Shown here piece by piece: positions 45,516 to 55,183 of a DNA stretch of 64,000 nucleotides. Every line of letters starts with the position of its first letter. The stretch's first letter is position 1. A program made the position numbers and the translations under genes. This DNA comes from Desulfotomaculaceae bacterium (lineage in GTDB: Bacteria > Bacillota > Desulfotomaculia > Desulfotomaculales > Pelotomaculaceae), in contig JAQVGZ010000004.1 in NCBI GenBank assembly GCA_028696455.1, forward strand, positions 26,430 through 90,429, written 5' to 3'. The notes beneath the pieces were generated by a model, which was not told where the DNA came from, searched no databases, and was given only the letters and a program-made list of their open reading frames with translations.

Positions 45516-46457
45516 ATGGGCCTTAGTGGCAAAGACCTGGTTGGACTGCAACACCTGGCGGCTAAAGAAATAAAGTTAATCTTGGACAATGCTATTCCGA
45601 TGAAGGGGATCATCCAAAGGCAGATCAAGAAGGTGCCTACCCTGCGCGGACGCGCCATGGTCACAGTTTTTTACGAGGCCAGTACCCGGACCCGGGCTTC
45701 CTTCGACCTGGCAGCCAAATACTTGAGCGCCGATACTATTGGCATCACTGCGGCAACAAGCAGTGTCAGCAAGGGTGAAAGCCTGAGGGACACCGCCCGC
45801 ACCATTGCCGCTATGGGGGCTGATGTAGTAGTGCTGCGCCACCCAATGGCAGGCGCAGCAGAACTTTTGGCACGTACTGTGGGAGCTTCCGTGATAAACG
45901 CCGGGGACGGCGCTCACGAGCACCCGACCCAGGCCTTACTGGACCTCTTTACAGTGAATGAAAAGAAAGGACGCATTAATGGTCTGAAAGTAGCCATCAT
46001 TGGAGACATATTACATAGTAGGGTCGCCCGTTCTGACATCTGGGGCTTTTCCCGGATGGGTGCGGAAGTGCGACTGGCCGGGCCGGCCACCTTAATGCCT
46101 CCGGGGGTGGAGCAAATGGGCGCACGGGTGTACGAAAAGATCGAAGACGCACTAGATGGTGCCGATGTGGTTTACATCCTCAGAATACAGCGGGAAAGGC
46201 AGCAGCAGGGTCTGTTCCCAGGACTGCGTGAGTACAGTCAGTTGTTCGGCATTAATGCAGAAAGGCTAAGGCTGGCTGCGCCGGATGTGTTGGTAATGCA
46301 CCCGGGCCCGATTAACCGGGGCGTGGAAATTGCTCCGGAGGTTGCAGATAGTCTTCAGGCAGTGATTACTGAGCAGGTAACAAACGGGGTGGCGGTACGA
46401 ATGGCCATTTTGTACCTGCTAGTCGGAGGAGGTAGCCAGCATGAAATTACTTATTAA
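45516..46457 (+). CDS. pyrB: Aspartate carbamoyltransferase catalytic chain
   Basis: This 313-residue enzyme condenses carbamoyl phosphate with aspartate. [19 protein letters not shown] and [18 protein letters not shown] hold the carbamoyl-phosphate residues, and [12 protein letters not shown] is the C-terminal signature. ATG 45516 is preferred because TTGGAGGGA lies 7 nt before it; the longer frame from 45417 crosses the attenuator. No pyrI regulatory chain is present. It overlaps pyrC by 17 bp. Confidence 0.95.
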   Translation: MGLSGKDLVGLQHLAAKEIKLILDNAIPMKGIIQRQIKKVPTLRGRAMVTVFYEASTRTRASFDLAAKYLSADTIGITAATSSVSKGESLRDTARTIAAMGADVVVLRHPMAGAAELLARTVGASVINAGDGAHEHPTQALLDLFTVNEKKGRINGLKVAIIGDILHSRVARSDIWGFSRMGAEVRLAGPATLMPPGVEQMGARVYEKIEDALDGADVVYILRIQRERQQQGLFPGLREYSQLFGINAERLRLAAPDVLVMHPGPINRGVEIAPEVADSLQAVITEQVTNGVAVRMAILYLLVGGGSQHEITY

Positions 46458-47727
46458 GGGTGGGACCTTGATGGATCCGGCCACCGGTAGGGTAAACGAG
46501 GAGGATTTGCTTATTAACGACGGCAAAATCACCAAAACAGGCGTAAACTTAAGCGATGACAGCGCTGAAGTGCTTGACGCTGCCGGCAAGCTGGTTACCC
46601 CTGGTCTGATTGATATGCACGTACATTTGCGTGAGCCCGGCTTTGAGGCTAAAGAGACCATTTTAAGCGGCGCCTTAGCCGCCGCGCGGGGTGGTTTTAC
46701 CTCAGTCGCCTGCATGCCTAACACCAATCCGGTGGCCGATTGCGGGGCTATCATCTCCTATATACGGGGTAAGGCGCGGGAAGCGGGAAAAGTTAACATT
46801 TACCCCATTGGGGCTATTACCAGCGGCAGCAAGGGGGTTGAGCTGGCTGAAATGGGAGATATGCAGAAGGCGGGTGCAGCAGGTTTCTCCGATGATGGCC
46901 AGCCAGTAATGAGCGCCGGGCTAATGCGTCGAGCCATGCAGTATGCTGACATGCTTAACATGACCATTATCTCTCACTGTGAAGATAAGAGCCTTGCCGG
47001 TGGAGGAGCTATGCACGAAGGTTATATGTCTACCGTACTGGGCTTACCGGGGATACCAGCATCTGCGGAAGAAGTTGTGGTGGCCCGGGACATTCTGCTG
47101 GCTGAAGAAACCGGCTGCCGGGTGCATATCGCCCACGTCAGCACCGCCGGCTCCGTCCGGCTGGTTCGGGAGGCTAGGGCCAGAGGAGTCCAGGTGACCG
47201 CTGAGGCCACCCCGCACCACTTCAGCCTGACAGATGAAGCGGTGACCGGCTACAACACGAACACCAAGGTTAACCCACCCCTGCGCACTGACATCGATGT
47301 AGCCGCAGTGAGGCAGGGGCTGGCCGACGGAACAATCAGCGTAATCGCCACCGACCACGCCCCGCACACTATTGAAGAGAAGGACGTGGAATATGGTTTG
47401 GCCCCTTTCGGTATAGTCGGGCTGGAAACTGCGGTTGGCTTAGTCTGGACCGAGTTGGTGGCCACCGGTATCCTAACACCGCTAGAGGCGGTGGCCAAGC
47501 TGACTTCAAACCCGGCCTCCATCCTGGGCATTGCCAAGGGAACGCTAGAGATTGGGGCGGATGCGGATATCACCATCATTGACCCGATGGCTACTTGGAC
47601 AGTAGACCCGGAGCAGTTTGCAAGCAAGGGACGCAACACCCCCTTTGCCGGACGCGTTCTACAAGGACTGCCCTATGCAACCATATTAAGCGGCCGGATC
47701 GTAATGCGGGAAGGTGCTTTATTATGA
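46441..47727 (+). CDS. pyrC: Dihydroorotase
   Basis: A 428-residue type I dihydroorotase, the zinc amidohydrolase that cyclises carbamoyl aspartate. [19 protein letters not shown] carries the HxH pair, SHCEDKSL and [13 protein letters not shown] the next ligands, and [14 protein letters not shown] the catalytic Asp. GGAGGTAG lies 6 nt before the ATG. It overlaps pyrB at its start and the next short ORF at its end (ATGA), so the operon is translationally coupled. Confidence 0.96.
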   Translation: MKLLIKGGTLMDPATGRVNEEDLLINDGKITKTGVNLSDDSAEVLDAAGKLVTPGLIDMHVHLREPGFEAKETILSGALAAARGGFTSVACMPNTNPVADCGAIISYIRGKAREAGKVNIYPIGAITSGSKGVELAEMGDMQKAGAAGFSDDGQPVMSAGLMRRAMQYADMLNMTIISHCEDKSLAGGGAMHEGYMSTVLGLPGIPASAEEVVVARDILLAEETGCRVHIAHVSTAGSVRLVREARARGVQVTAEATPHHFSLTDEAVTGYNTNTKVNPPLRTDIDVAAVRQGLADGTISVIATDHAPHTIEEKDVEYGLAPFGIVGLETAVGLVWTELVATGILTPLEAVAKLTSNPASILGIAKGTLEIGADADITIIDPMATWTVDPEQFASKGRNTPFAGRVLQGLPYATILSGRIVMREGALL

Positions 47728-47897
47728 ACAAGATCAGACTGTTTTTTACAGCGGTCTTATTATACGTTCTAATTGTTTTTATAGTTCCCGTCTGTACCGG
47801 TCAGTCAAATAAAGATGCGGTTAATGTCAATGAGCTGACCCCGGAGCAATTGGTGATATACTATTACAGTAGTTTAAGCACGGGAGATCTAGACTAG
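47724..47897 (+). pseudogene. Truncated exported protein within the pyr operon
   Basis: A 57-residue frame starting in ATGA overlap with pyrC. It opens with a clear signal peptide or membrane helix (about residues 4-24, ending VPVCTG) and continues with LTPEQLVIYYYSSLSTGDLD, a segment typical of the beginning of small NTF2-like lipoprotein domains. It then stops at TAG, too early for such a domain, so it is probably the stub of a once longer gene. No continuation is recognisable before pyrK. Confidence 0.5.
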
Positions 47898-47949
47898 TCT
47901 TGGAGTAAATGTTCGCGCGTTAGATAAACGCTTAAATGGGGGAAATAAA

Positions 47950-48741
47950 TTGTCGTTCTTACTTGACGCAGAAATAACTAAGCAAGAAAGAATTGTACCC
48001 GGCCATTTCCGGTTGAGCCTCTCATCGCCGGATATAGTTACCGCAGCCAGGCCCGGGCAGTTTTTGCAGGTACGGTGCGGCAGTACCCTGGACCCTTTTT
48101 TGCGCCGGCCGATCAGTATCCATGCTGTGGATCGGAAAAAAGGCGAGGTTGTCCTGTTTTACCGTGTGGCCGGCCGGGGCACGTCCTTACTTGCCGAAAA
48201 GCGCCAGGGCAATTCAGTGAGCTTGTTGGGGCCACTGGGCCGGGGATTTTCGCTACCGGAAGGCAAGGCCAGGGTAGCCGTGGTGTCCGGTGGCATCGGC
48301 ATTGCCCCCATCTATTTTCTACTGGTGGAGTTGGCCATGTACGGGGTGAGCGCTGACGTTTTTCTGGGGGCAGCGACGGCTGAGCAATTGTTCTTTTTTA
48401 AGGAGATCAAAGGATTTGGATACCGAGTTGAGATTGCTACCGATGACGGCTCGGCCGGCTATCATGGTTTGGTGACCGACTTGTTTGCAGAAAGTATACC
48501 TCTAAGCAATGAATATGCCATGATTTATGGTTGCGGCCCGGGCGGTATGCTGCGACGTCTGGCTGAAATTATCAGATCAGCTGGCGCCCCCGGCGAGTTA
48601 TCCCTGGAAGAGCGGATGGGCTGTGGTGTGGGCGCCTGCCTTTCGTGTGTTTGTAAAACCAGTGGTGAAGGTAAAGTGCAGTACCAGCGGGTCTGCACGG
48701 AGGGGCCGGTTTTCCCGGCTAATGAGGTGGTGTGGACATGA
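47950..48741 (+). CDS. pyrK: Dihydroorotate dehydrogenase electron transfer subunit
   Basis: This 263-residue FAD/[2Fe-2S] protein lets PyrD type 1B pass electrons to NAD+. FAD motif [16 protein letters not shown] motif [18 protein letters not shown] and the C-terminal cluster Cys [16 protein letters not shown]...VCTEGPVF are clear. The start is TTG 47950 behind GGGGGAAA. It overlaps pyrD by 4 bp. Confidence 0.95.
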   Translation: MSFLLDAEITKQERIVPGHFRLSLSSPDIVTAARPGQFLQVRCGSTLDPFLRRPISIHAVDRKKGEVVLFYRVAGRGTSLLAEKRQGNSVSLLGPLGRGFSLPEGKARVAVVSGGIGIAPIYFLLVELAMYGVSADVFLGAATAEQLFFFKEIKGFGYRVEIATDDGSAGYHGLVTDLFAESIPLSNEYAMIYGCGPGGMLRRLAEIIRSAGAPGELSLEERMGCGVGACLSCVCKTSGEGKVQYQRVCTEGPVFPANEVVWT

Positions 48742-49688
48742 GTAGCGCATCTGTCCCCAAGAACGCAGGCAAGCCGAACCTGGCAGTTAACATCGGGGGC
48801 CTGTGGATGAAAAATCCAGTCACTGTCGGCTCCGGCACCTTTGGATTTGGGCCGGAGTACGCCCCCTACCTGGACTTAAATCGGCTGGGCGCCATCGTAG
48901 TCAAGGGGATCACCCTGCTGCCGCGCGCCGGTAACGCCACGCCCAGGCTCGTGGAAACCCCAGCAGGTGTCCTGAATTCCATTGGGCTGCAAAACCCCGG
49001 CGTGGACCGGTTTATCACTGAGGCGCTACCCTTCCTGGCGGACTTCGACCTGCCGGTGATTGTGAATATAGCCGGTGATACAGTGCAGGACTACACCCTC
49101 CTGGCAGAAAAGCTCAGTCGCACTGCCGGGGTGGCCGCCCTGGAGGTTAATATATCCTGCCCCAATGTGAAAAAGGGTGGGCTGCAGTTTGGCAGCGACC
49201 CGGCGTCAGCTGCGGAAGTTACCCGCTCAGTTAAAGAAAGCACACATCTACCAGTGATCGTCAAGCTTTCCCCCAACGTAACCAGCATCGTGGCTGTGGC
49301 TGAGAAAGTGGCTGAAGCCAACGCTGATGCCCTCTCCCTGATCAACACGCTGCTAGGAATGGCCATCAACATCAGGACCAGGCGCCCGGTTCTTGGTAAT
49401 ATCCTGGGCGGGCTTTCCGGCCCGGCCGTGAAGCCGGTGGCTCTCCGGGCAGTCTGGCAGGTGCGTAAGGCTGTAAATCTGCCGATTATCGGCATGGGCG
49501 GCATTATCTCCGCCGCGGATGCGATCGAGTTCTTCCTGGCCGGGGCCACGGCGGTAGCAATTGGATCAGCCAACTTTATCAACCCACTGACCACTATGGA
49601 GGTGTTGGAAGGAATCGAAAGATATCTGATGGATAATTCTTTTACTGACATCAGGGAAATCTCGGGCCTGGCCCATAATAACATTTAA
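48738..49688 (+). CDS. pyrD: Dihydroorotate dehydrogenase, type 1B
   Basis: This 316-residue FMN enzyme oxidises dihydroorotate to orotate, partnered with PyrK. The active-site Cys lies in [16 protein letters not shown]-binding [13 protein letters not shown] and [13 protein letters not shown] near the start, and [16 protein letters not shown] with [11 protein letters not shown] in the phosphate site. ATG 48738 follows GAGGTGG by 5 nt. Last gene of the operon; no carA/carB or pyrG is in the window. Confidence 0.96.
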   Translation: MSSASVPKNAGKPNLAVNIGGLWMKNPVTVGSGTFGFGPEYAPYLDLNRLGAIVVKGITLLPRAGNATPRLVETPAGVLNSIGLQNPGVDRFITEALPFLADFDLPVIVNIAGDTVQDYTLLAEKLSRTAGVAALEVNISCPNVKKGGLQFGSDPASAAEVTRSVKESTHLPVIVKLSPNVTSIVAVAEKVAEANADALSLINTLLGMAINIRTRRPVLGNILGGLSGPAVKPVALRAVWQVRKAVNLPIIGMGGIISAADAIEFFLAGATAVAIGSANFINPLTTMEVLEGIERYLMDNSFTDIREISGLAHNNI

Positions 49689-49814
49689 TGGATCCGTTGG
49701 CCCCAATTTATTATTTAAGGATAATGAAAAAAGACATTATGGAATTCACCTAATTTCCATTTGTTGCATAACTTATATTATACCCGCACCAAGTGCCGTG
49801 TACTCCGTTTTATG

Positions 49815-49845
49815 GCAAAAGCCCGGTCGATTTCTTTGACCGGGC
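49815..49845 (-). terminator. Terminator of the 44-residue peptide gene
   Basis: GCCCGGTC (49821-49828) pairs with GACCGGGC (49838-49845). On the minus strand the stem is followed by TTTT and lies just after the peptide gene's stop. Confidence 0.75.
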
Positions 49846-49852
49846 CTTCGAA

Positions 49853-49987
49853 TTATTTATTTTGTTTTTTTCCGGTATCGTATGCAATAATATATGAACC
49901 GAATACCAGCGAGCAAACACCTACTAATGTCCAAAAACCATTTTGATCTAAATGTGATTTAATACTTGATAATAATGAATCTTCCAT
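49853..49987 (-). CDS. Small membrane peptide, 44 residues
   Basis: A short frame with AAGGAG about 7 nt before its ATG and a terminator right after its stop. The product has a polar start (MEDSLLSSIKSHLDQNG), one membrane helix (FWTLVGVCSLVFGSYIIAY) and a basic end (GKKQNK). I know no family for it. The good expression signals on both ends make it credible. Confidence 0.6.
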   Translation of the reverse strand: MEDSLLSSIKSHLDQNGFWTLVGVCSLVFGSYIIAYDTGKKQNK

Positions 49988-50360
49988 AATTAAACTCCTT
50001 AAATATTACTTTTTATTTATTCTAAGGTTTTTTGCAATAAATATAGCAGGTTTATTTAAGAGATAACGTTAAAATTATGAACAAGCCCTAGTGCCAGTTA
50101 CTCTATTTCCTGTTAATTCGTTTTATGCGTGCCATTTACAGCCATATGGGGAACGACTTGCTTTTGGCTTGATTTGACTTGGTATTAAAGATCAATAAAT
50201 TGTTGAACTAATAAATGTAATTATTTGATATAATTAGACAATAGCGTTTTCATATAATAGTATAATTGGAAGGGTTGCCATATTTACCTGATTAGTCCCG
50301 CCATAGGTCTTTAGATGAGATGGTGTGTTAAAAACTAGCCTATACGAGGAGGTATGTGAA
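49988..50360. other. AT-rich region between divergent genes
   Basis: It should hold the promoters of the small peptide (minus) and of the DUF2889-like gene (plus). No further ORF with a ribosome binding site and no known RNA motif is visible. Confidence 0.4.
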
Positions 50361-51194
50361 ATGCAGGCTTTATATCAAGTTAATCGCTTTATAACCGTAG
50401 ATACGCTTGGTGAAGAGGAATTGCTGGCAAAAAGCATTTTTTCAAGCACAGATGTTGAAGCTGTTGGTCAATTGATAGCAGATCAAAGCAGTTTAAAGAT
50501 TAAAAAGGCGTGGTGGGATATTTATCGTTCACCGGATCATAGTTGGAACGGCGGCAAGGAACTTCCAGGCCTTGTCGGTGTCGAAGCATATTTAAATTCA
50601 GGCAAGGATCTAAAACGGGCGGTTAGTGAAGAGGCGGGCGGGCTACCCAGGGAATTGCTGTCTGAGTGTGTCAAAGGAATAATTCAGGCGGAGACATTTA
50701 TTTTTGAAAAAAGAGGCTTTCCTTCTCCCAAGGCTTATGAAGAGCACTGGGACAAAATGTATTTGAACGTATGCCGGTATTACAGTCACCTGGGGCTCGG
50801 GCTGCGTGGTTGGTTTGAACATATTGGTTATAGTGAACGGGCACACAACCTTTATAACCGAAGTAAAAGCTGTACAGTCTGTCGTAAAGGCGATGGAAAT
50901 TTAACGGCTTCTGGAAGCTTTATCGACTCCTTCCATGAGCTATTCGTGCAGATTAATATGGATGGCAAGGGCATTGCCGCTACCGCTTCAGGCAATTACC
51001 TGCGTGCTCCAGATCCGGTTTGCTATGATAGTAGAACCCATATAGATAAACTCATTGGTAAAAACATTTCACTTTTTAATAAGAAGGAAATAGGAGAATT
51101 AGCTGGTGGTTCGCAAGGTTGTGATCACCTGGTTGATATTGTTTATGACCTGAGTAGAGCAGTGGGGCATGTTTTGATGGGAAGTGAAATCTAG
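50361..51194 (+). CDS. Hypothetical protein, DUF2889-like C-terminus
   Basis: A 277-residue protein. GAGGAGG lies about 10 nt before ATG 50361, which I prefer to the in-frame start at 50325. The C-terminal 110 residues show a pattern I associate with DUF2889: FHELFVQINMDGKGIAATA, a proline-cysteine segment (RAPDPVCYDS), LIGKNISLF and GSQGCDHLVDIVYDL. A CTVCRKGDG motif precedes it. The N-terminal half is helical and unlike anything I recognise. It is followed by a strong terminator, so it is a single-gene unit. The family link is tentative. Confidence 0.55.
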   Translation: MQALYQVNRFITVDTLGEEELLAKSIFSSTDVEAVGQLIADQSSLKIKKAWWDIYRSPDHSWNGGKELPGLVGVEAYLNSGKDLKRAVSEEAGGLPRELLSECVKGIIQAETFIFEKRGFPSPKAYEEHWDKMYLNVCRYYSHLGLGLRGWFEHIGYSERAHNLYNRSKSCTVCRKGDGNLTASGSFIDSFHELFVQINMDGKGIAATASGNYLRAPDPVCYDSRTHIDKLIGKNISLFNKKEIGELAGGSQGCDHLVDIVYDLSRAVGHVLMGSEI

Positions 51195-51249
51195 AACGTT
51201 TTATCTTAATCCTGCTATTGAATACCATTGATATACTATTTGAAACTAG

Positions 51250-51281
51250 AGGCCTCAGCAATATTATTGCTGAGGCCTTTT
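51250..51281 (+). terminator. Strong intrinsic terminator
   Basis: AGGCCTCAGCAAT pairs perfectly with ATTGCTGAGGCCT, followed by TTTTG. It ends the DUF2889-like transcript. Confidence 0.9.
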
Positions 51282-51438
51282 GTTAGCCTGGCATGTCTTA
51301 CGAGAGACTTAGCTGGAAAAGCTTGGCGCCAATTTTGGAAACTGGTGTTTTTATTAAAACTTTAACCAAATTTCCCCTACAGCATAATATATTTTAAGAC
51401 CGATGTGGTCATATAGATTATCGAAAGGAGAAATCATA

Positions 51439-51609
51439 ATGGAATGGGAAGAAAATGTAAAGGAAATTGAAGTGGAATGTGGCTGCTCTATAAAAATTGA
51501 AGATAGCATTGTTGTGGTTATTTGCGCCGGTGAAATCGAAATAGAAAAGCTAAGACATTACCTCCGCTCAGCAGCAGAAGTTAAAAGTAATGCAAGAATG
51601 GGTAGTTAG
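51439..51609 (+). CDS. Small acidic hypothetical protein
   Basis: A 56-residue protein with AAAGGAG about 9 nt before ATG 51439 and a terminator about 20 bp after the stop. It is acidic and rich in beta-strand residues (EIEVECGCSIKIEDSIVVVI) with a CGC motif. I recognise no family. Confidence 0.55.
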   Translation: MEWEENVKEIEVECGCSIKIEDSIVVVICAGEIEIEKLRHYLRSAAEVKSNARMGS

Positions 51610-51630
51610 GATTTAGAAACTTCTTTGTTG

Positions 51631-51664
51631 GAAAAGCCGTGGTGTCTTTCACCCCGGCTTTTCT
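51631..51664 (+). terminator. Intrinsic terminator
   Basis: GAAAAGCCG and CGGCTTTTC flank a 16-nt spacer with an inner GGTG/CACC stem. It ends the 56-residue gene. Confidence 0.85.
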
Positions 51665-51913
51665 ATTGCGTTGCCTATGTCTTCCCTTAGCGCTCTACTG
51701 GTAAGAAATCTAATACTTTAAACTGGCAATTAAAAATGCCTGCTGCTTATATTTTGTTTGAATAAACTTTTCTTTCATCTTCAATAAAAAAAGTGCGACT
51801 GTCTTGTACTCTTTTGCTACCGCTCACGTTTTTTTCGGTGAATTGGAGAGGAGAGATTGTACAATCCGCCTCCGAAGTTATATACGAAAGGAGTAAGGAA
51901 ACTGTATTAAAAG

Positions 51914-52753
51914 CTATGGTCTTGTATCTCCAACTGCCAGGTCATGAACAAGTTGCAACCGCTCATAAGTCTGGGGACCGACAATTCCGTCTGGATTAAG
52001 TCCTTGATCCCGCTGAAATTGAGTAACCGCTGTTTCTGTTACTGGACCAAAAAACCCGTCCAGGTCCCCCTGATAATAACTGAGTGTTTGCAAAATTTGC
52101 TGTACACGCAACACATCTGAACCAGGTTCCACACCCATACGAAGAAGCCTTCCCGTAAAAACATTGCCTGTTATTTTTACTCTGGTTCCAAGAGGAACAA
52201 GATCGTATACCCGAATGACGTCATCATTGTACATGCGGACACATCCGTGGCTGACGGCCCTACCAATAGAGGCCTCGTTATCGGTGCCGTGAATGCCATA
52301 ACCTCCCCATGGACAGTTAAATCTCATCCACCGCACTCCAAAGGGACCGCCCGGGTTGCGAACTTTTTGGATAATTTTCCAATCCCCCAATGGTGTAGGT
52401 GTTTCGGGTTTCCCGACAGCAACGGGAAAGACTCCTATTTGACTGCCGAACCGGCTCAAGGAAAGCTGTAATGTAAGAGTATCAATAAAAATAACATATT
52501 CCGGTGCAATAGTAACATCGTCTTCTGGGCTGAGCCCCAGGGCATTATACGTTTCTGGTCCGACAATACCGTCTGTAGCCAGGCCAAAGCTTTGCTGTGC
52601 CCTGACTACAGCATCACGGGTTTCCGGACCATAAACTCCGTTTTCCGGGCCTGCATAAAAACCCAGCTCCCTAAGCCGCTTTTGTACATACCGGACGTCA
52701 GGTCCTTCCATTAAAGGATCCATAATTCGTAAATATCTACTTGAATATAACAA
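51914..52753 (-). CDS. L,D-transpeptidase with two peptidoglycan-binding domains
   Basis: A 279-residue enzyme that could cross-link peptidoglycan between L- and D-centres. Domain order: PG_binding_1 (about 13-70, GPDVRYVQKRLRELGFY), YkuD catalytic domain (about 85-195, with HGTDNEASIGRAVSHGCVR holding the catalytic His and Cys), then a second PG_binding_1 (about 210-272, VLRVQQILQTLSYYQGDLDG). No signal peptide is present, which is known for some spore-associated enzymes. The start is TTG 52753 with GGGGTGG before it. The organism is a spore former, so a cortex or coat role is possible. Confidence 0.88.
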   Translation of the reverse strand: MLYSSRYLRIMDPLMEGPDVRYVQKRLRELGFYAGPENGVYGPETRDAVVRAQQSFGLATDGIVGPETYNALGLSPEDDVTIAPEYVIFIDTLTLQLSLSRFGSQIGVFPVAVGKPETPTPLGDWKIIQKVRNPGGPFGVRWMRFNCPWGGYGIHGTDNEASIGRAVSHGCVRMYNDDVIRVYDLVPLGTRVKITGNVFTGRLLRMGVEPGSDVLRVQQILQTLSYYQGDLDGFFGPVTETAVTQFQRDQGLNPDGIVGPQTYERLQLVHDLAVGDTRP

Positions 52754-52825
52754 GATTTACCACCCCTAACATTAATATGATAGTTGGTGGTAAAATGTAC
52801 CCCTATTTGCTGTTCTTAAATATAA

Positions 52826-53580
52826 TCAGATCGCAAGCTCCAGACCAATCGGGCAATGATCGCTACCCGTTACTTCGGAATAAATCAGGGCATCCTGAAT
52901 CTTATCCTTCAGGCGTTCTGAGACAAGAAAATAGTCAATGCGCCAGCCAATATTTTTGGCCCGGGCATTAAACATATAGGACCACCAGGTATAAGCTCCT
53001 GCCTTATCAGGGTTCAAGTAGCGGTAGGAGTCAACAAAGCCGGCCGCCAGTAACTCAGTCATTTTAGCCCGCTCCTGGGGAGAAAACCCCGCATTGTTTT
53101 CATTTGACTTGGGGTTTTTAATGTCGATCTCCTGGTGGGCTACATTCATGTCCCCGCAGACCACTACAGGTTTTTTGCGGTCCAGGCTCTTTAGGTGGGA
53201 GCAAAAATCGTCCTGCCAGGCCAGTCGGTAATCCAGACGGGTCAGCCCTCGCTGAGCATTGGGGGCATAAACATTTACAAGATAAAAGCGGTCATATTCA
53301 ACAGTGAGCACGCGCCCTTCCATTCCATGCTCTGCTTGTGCCAGGTCCAGCGTAACCGAGTTTGCTTTACTTTTGGAGAAGACCGCCGTGCCGGAATAGC
53401 TTTTTTTACGGCACTGTTCCAGTACTCATCATAGCCCACCAGGTCAAGTTCAGCCTGGCCCTGCTGCATTTTTGTCTCCTGCAGGCAGAAAATATCCGCG
53501 TCCATAACCTTGAAAAAGTCCATAAATCCTTTTTTTAAACAGGCACGCAAACCGTTGACATTCCACGAAATTAATTTCAT
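52826..53580 (-). pseudogene. xth: Exodeoxyribonuclease III, frameshifted
   Basis: The gene encodes an ExoIII/ExoA-type AP endonuclease for base-excision repair, but its frame breaks once. The first part (from ATG 53580) reads MKLISWNVNGLRACLKKG, FCLQETKMQQGQAEL and YWNSAVKK; then the frame shifts at seven A residues (53401-53407 on the plus strand, T7). With one extra A the reading continues SYSGTAVFSKSKANSV and joins VVVCGDMNVAH and TGSDHCPIGLEL, giving 251 residues as in Bacillus ExoA. The run gives a perfect A AAA AAA slippery heptamer in frame, so a programmed -1 shift, a recent mutation, or a sequencing error are all possible. Confidence 0.85.
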
Positions 53581-53663
53581 CCGTTTTCTCCCATGAAGCA
53601 GAGTTTCCAACATCTGTTGGTTGTCGGACTATTATTTGAATTCAGTGATAAAGTTTGCTCCCC

Positions 53664-53688
53664 ATAAAAAAAACCGCGCGATGCGGTG
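53664..53688 (-). terminator. Intrinsic terminator
   Basis: ACCGC/GCGGT stem with eight T residues on the minus strand, just after the stop of the 88-residue gene. Confidence 0.85.
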
Positions 53689-53693
53689 ATGAA

Positions 53694-53960
53694 TCAAAAA
53701 TTATCATTAAACTTTCGAGCGCTAGCCATATGAAACTCGAACCTTAAATTATCATCTCCTGATTCTATTTCATCGAAAACAGTTATAAATAAATTCCTTA
53801 TCGCTTCATTTTTTTCAAAATCACTTTTAGCGGCATTTTTCTTTTCCATATAATCCCGTACTAATCTACCCAGAGTTGTTTTTCTTTTCGTAAGTTCATC
53901 AGTAATTACAAATATGTGACCTTCGGGCAATTCAATTTCTTGTAAAACTTTATCTTTCAT
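53694..53960 (-). CDS. Hypothetical protein, 88 residues
   Basis: A small acidic protein with GGAGG about 8 nt before its ATG and a good terminator behind it. It begins MKDKVLQEIELPEGHIFVIT and is otherwise predicted helical and charged, with no Cys. I recognise no family. The expression signals make it a probable gene. Confidence 0.6.
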   Translation of the reverse strand: MKDKVLQEIELPEGHIFVITDELTKRKTTLGRLVRDYMEKKNAAKSDFEKNEAIRNLFITVFDEIESGDDNLRFEFHMASARKFNDNF

Positions 53961-54254
53961 TATATTTCCTCCATTGTCGAATATTTATAAGAAAGCATCG
54001 TTTAATTATGCTTTCAGCATATTCTTTCCTACTTAAGCATATAATTATGAAGCTAATTTGTCAATTAAATATTAAATCCAATGAGCGCTATTGCTTTGCG
54101 CCCTAAAACAGCTGGATAGCTCAGTTTAATTCATTTAATAGTATTTCAGTTACTTGTTCCTCCAACTCTGGAGATTAGTCCTTTAAAATAGAATAGAGTT
54201 CTCCGGTTTAGGTCATCATATGAAGGCAGTAACGATTTGATAGGAGGGATTACG
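53961..54254. other. Non-coding region between divergent small genes
   Basis: AT-rich, with the start regions of the 88-residue gene (minus) and tlp (plus). I see no clear promoter consensus or RNA motif. A sporulation-specific promoter for tlp would be expected here. Confidence 0.35.
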
Positions 54255-54470
54255 TTGGCCAAACCGGATAACCGGGCGGATAATGAAGTGCACCTGCAAA
54301 AACACATCGATCATACTATAGCTAATTTACATGAAGTAGAAGATTACCTGGATGAACATGCAGATGAGCTTACACTTGACGAGAAAAAAGACATAGAAGC
54401 AAAAAATGCCCGGCGAAAAGAAAGCATTAAGAGTTTCATAGCGGAAAAAAAGGACGAAGCTCAACAGTAA
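54255..54470 (+). CDS. tlp: Small acid-soluble spore protein Tlp
   Basis: A 71-residue protein of the Tlp family, made in the forespore. KPDNRADNEVHLQKHIDHTI, a central acidic LDEHADELT, and KKDIEAKNARRKESIKSF follow the Bacillus Tlp pattern (N-R-DN-KLQ, then EKN-RREESI). TTG 54255 is chosen because AGGAGGG lies about 7 nt upstream; the earlier start has no such site. It is good evidence that the organism forms endospores. Confidence 0.88.
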   Translation: MAKPDNRADNEVHLQKHIDHTIANLHEVEDYLDEHADELTLDEKKDIEAKNARRKESIKSFIAEKKDEAQQ

Positions 54471-54589
54471 CTTCGCTTAATTGTAATTTATTATGCAGCC
54501 CCTTCCAGTTCAAGAAGTGTCTGCATTTTCTTTTTGGGTAATAACTTCTTATGAGCTATGAGGATAAATCTTCAGGTAGTAAATAGTAT

Positions 54590-55174
54590 TCAGACTCTAA
54601 AGCTACCGGCAAGCTCAGCTGGATTTAAACAAGTCATGGCTTCACTCATCACACATACTCCCTTCGCTCCTGCACTTATAACCGCTTTAACCTTATCCCT
54701 GGTTATTCCGCCAATCGCATATACCGGAATGTCAACCATATTGCACAGTTCTTGTAAAAAGGAGAGACCTCTTGGGGGAAGGCCTCTTTTACTATCCGTG
54801 GGAAAAATGTGCCCGGCAATTAAATAAGTAGCTCCTATGTCCTGTGCTTCCTTTGCCTCACTTATTGAATGTACAGAAGCGCCTATCTGGGAAAATAGCT
54901 TAATGTCTTTCTTGTATTTTTTTAAATCCCGCATTGATAAATGAATATATGAACATTTCATTTCTAAGGCTACTAAAAGATTTTGGTTAATGATCAATGG
55001 CACTTGATTTTCAATACAGCTTTTACCTATTCTTTTAACCAGGCTTCTATAGTTTGAAATACTTAAATCTTTTTCTCTCAACATTATAGCTTGGGGTTTT
55101 CCTTTGGCAATTTGATCTATACGGCTGATAAAATCATCTCTGCATAGCTTTCGATTTGTTACACATATCAGCAT
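54590..55174 (-). CDS. tenI: Thiazole tautomerase TenI-like protein
   Basis: A 194-residue TIM-barrel protein of the ThiE/TenI group. It looks like TenI rather than ThiE: the ThiE pyrimidine-site NDR and GVHLGQ motifs are replaced by NQN and YIHLSM, while IGASVHS, GHIFPTDSKRGL and IPVYAIGGIT match B. subtilis TenI. TenI aromatises the thiazole made by ThiG. It is last in the thiS-F-G-H operon, 9 bp after thiH. Thiamine phosphate synthase activity cannot be excluded. Confidence 0.8.
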   Translation of the reverse strand: MLICVTNRKLCRDDFISRIDQIAKGKPQAIMLREKDLSISNYRSLVKRIGKSCIENQVPLIINQNLLVALEMKCSYIHLSMRDLKKYKKDIKLFSQIGASVHSISEAKEAQDIGATYLIAGHIFPTDSKRGLPPRGLSFLQELCNMVDIPVYAIGGITRDKVKAVISAGAKGVCVMSEAMTCLNPAELAGSFRV

Positions 55175-55183
55175 AAAATTCTC

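Noticed and set aside
49091-49684. A 197-codon open frame on the minus strand
   Set aside because: Antisense shadow of pyrD; composition mirrors the GC-rich third positions of the real gene.
51793-51999. A plus-strand ORF of 68 codons
   Set aside because: Its 3' part overlaps the L,D-transpeptidase gene and it has no convincing RBS.
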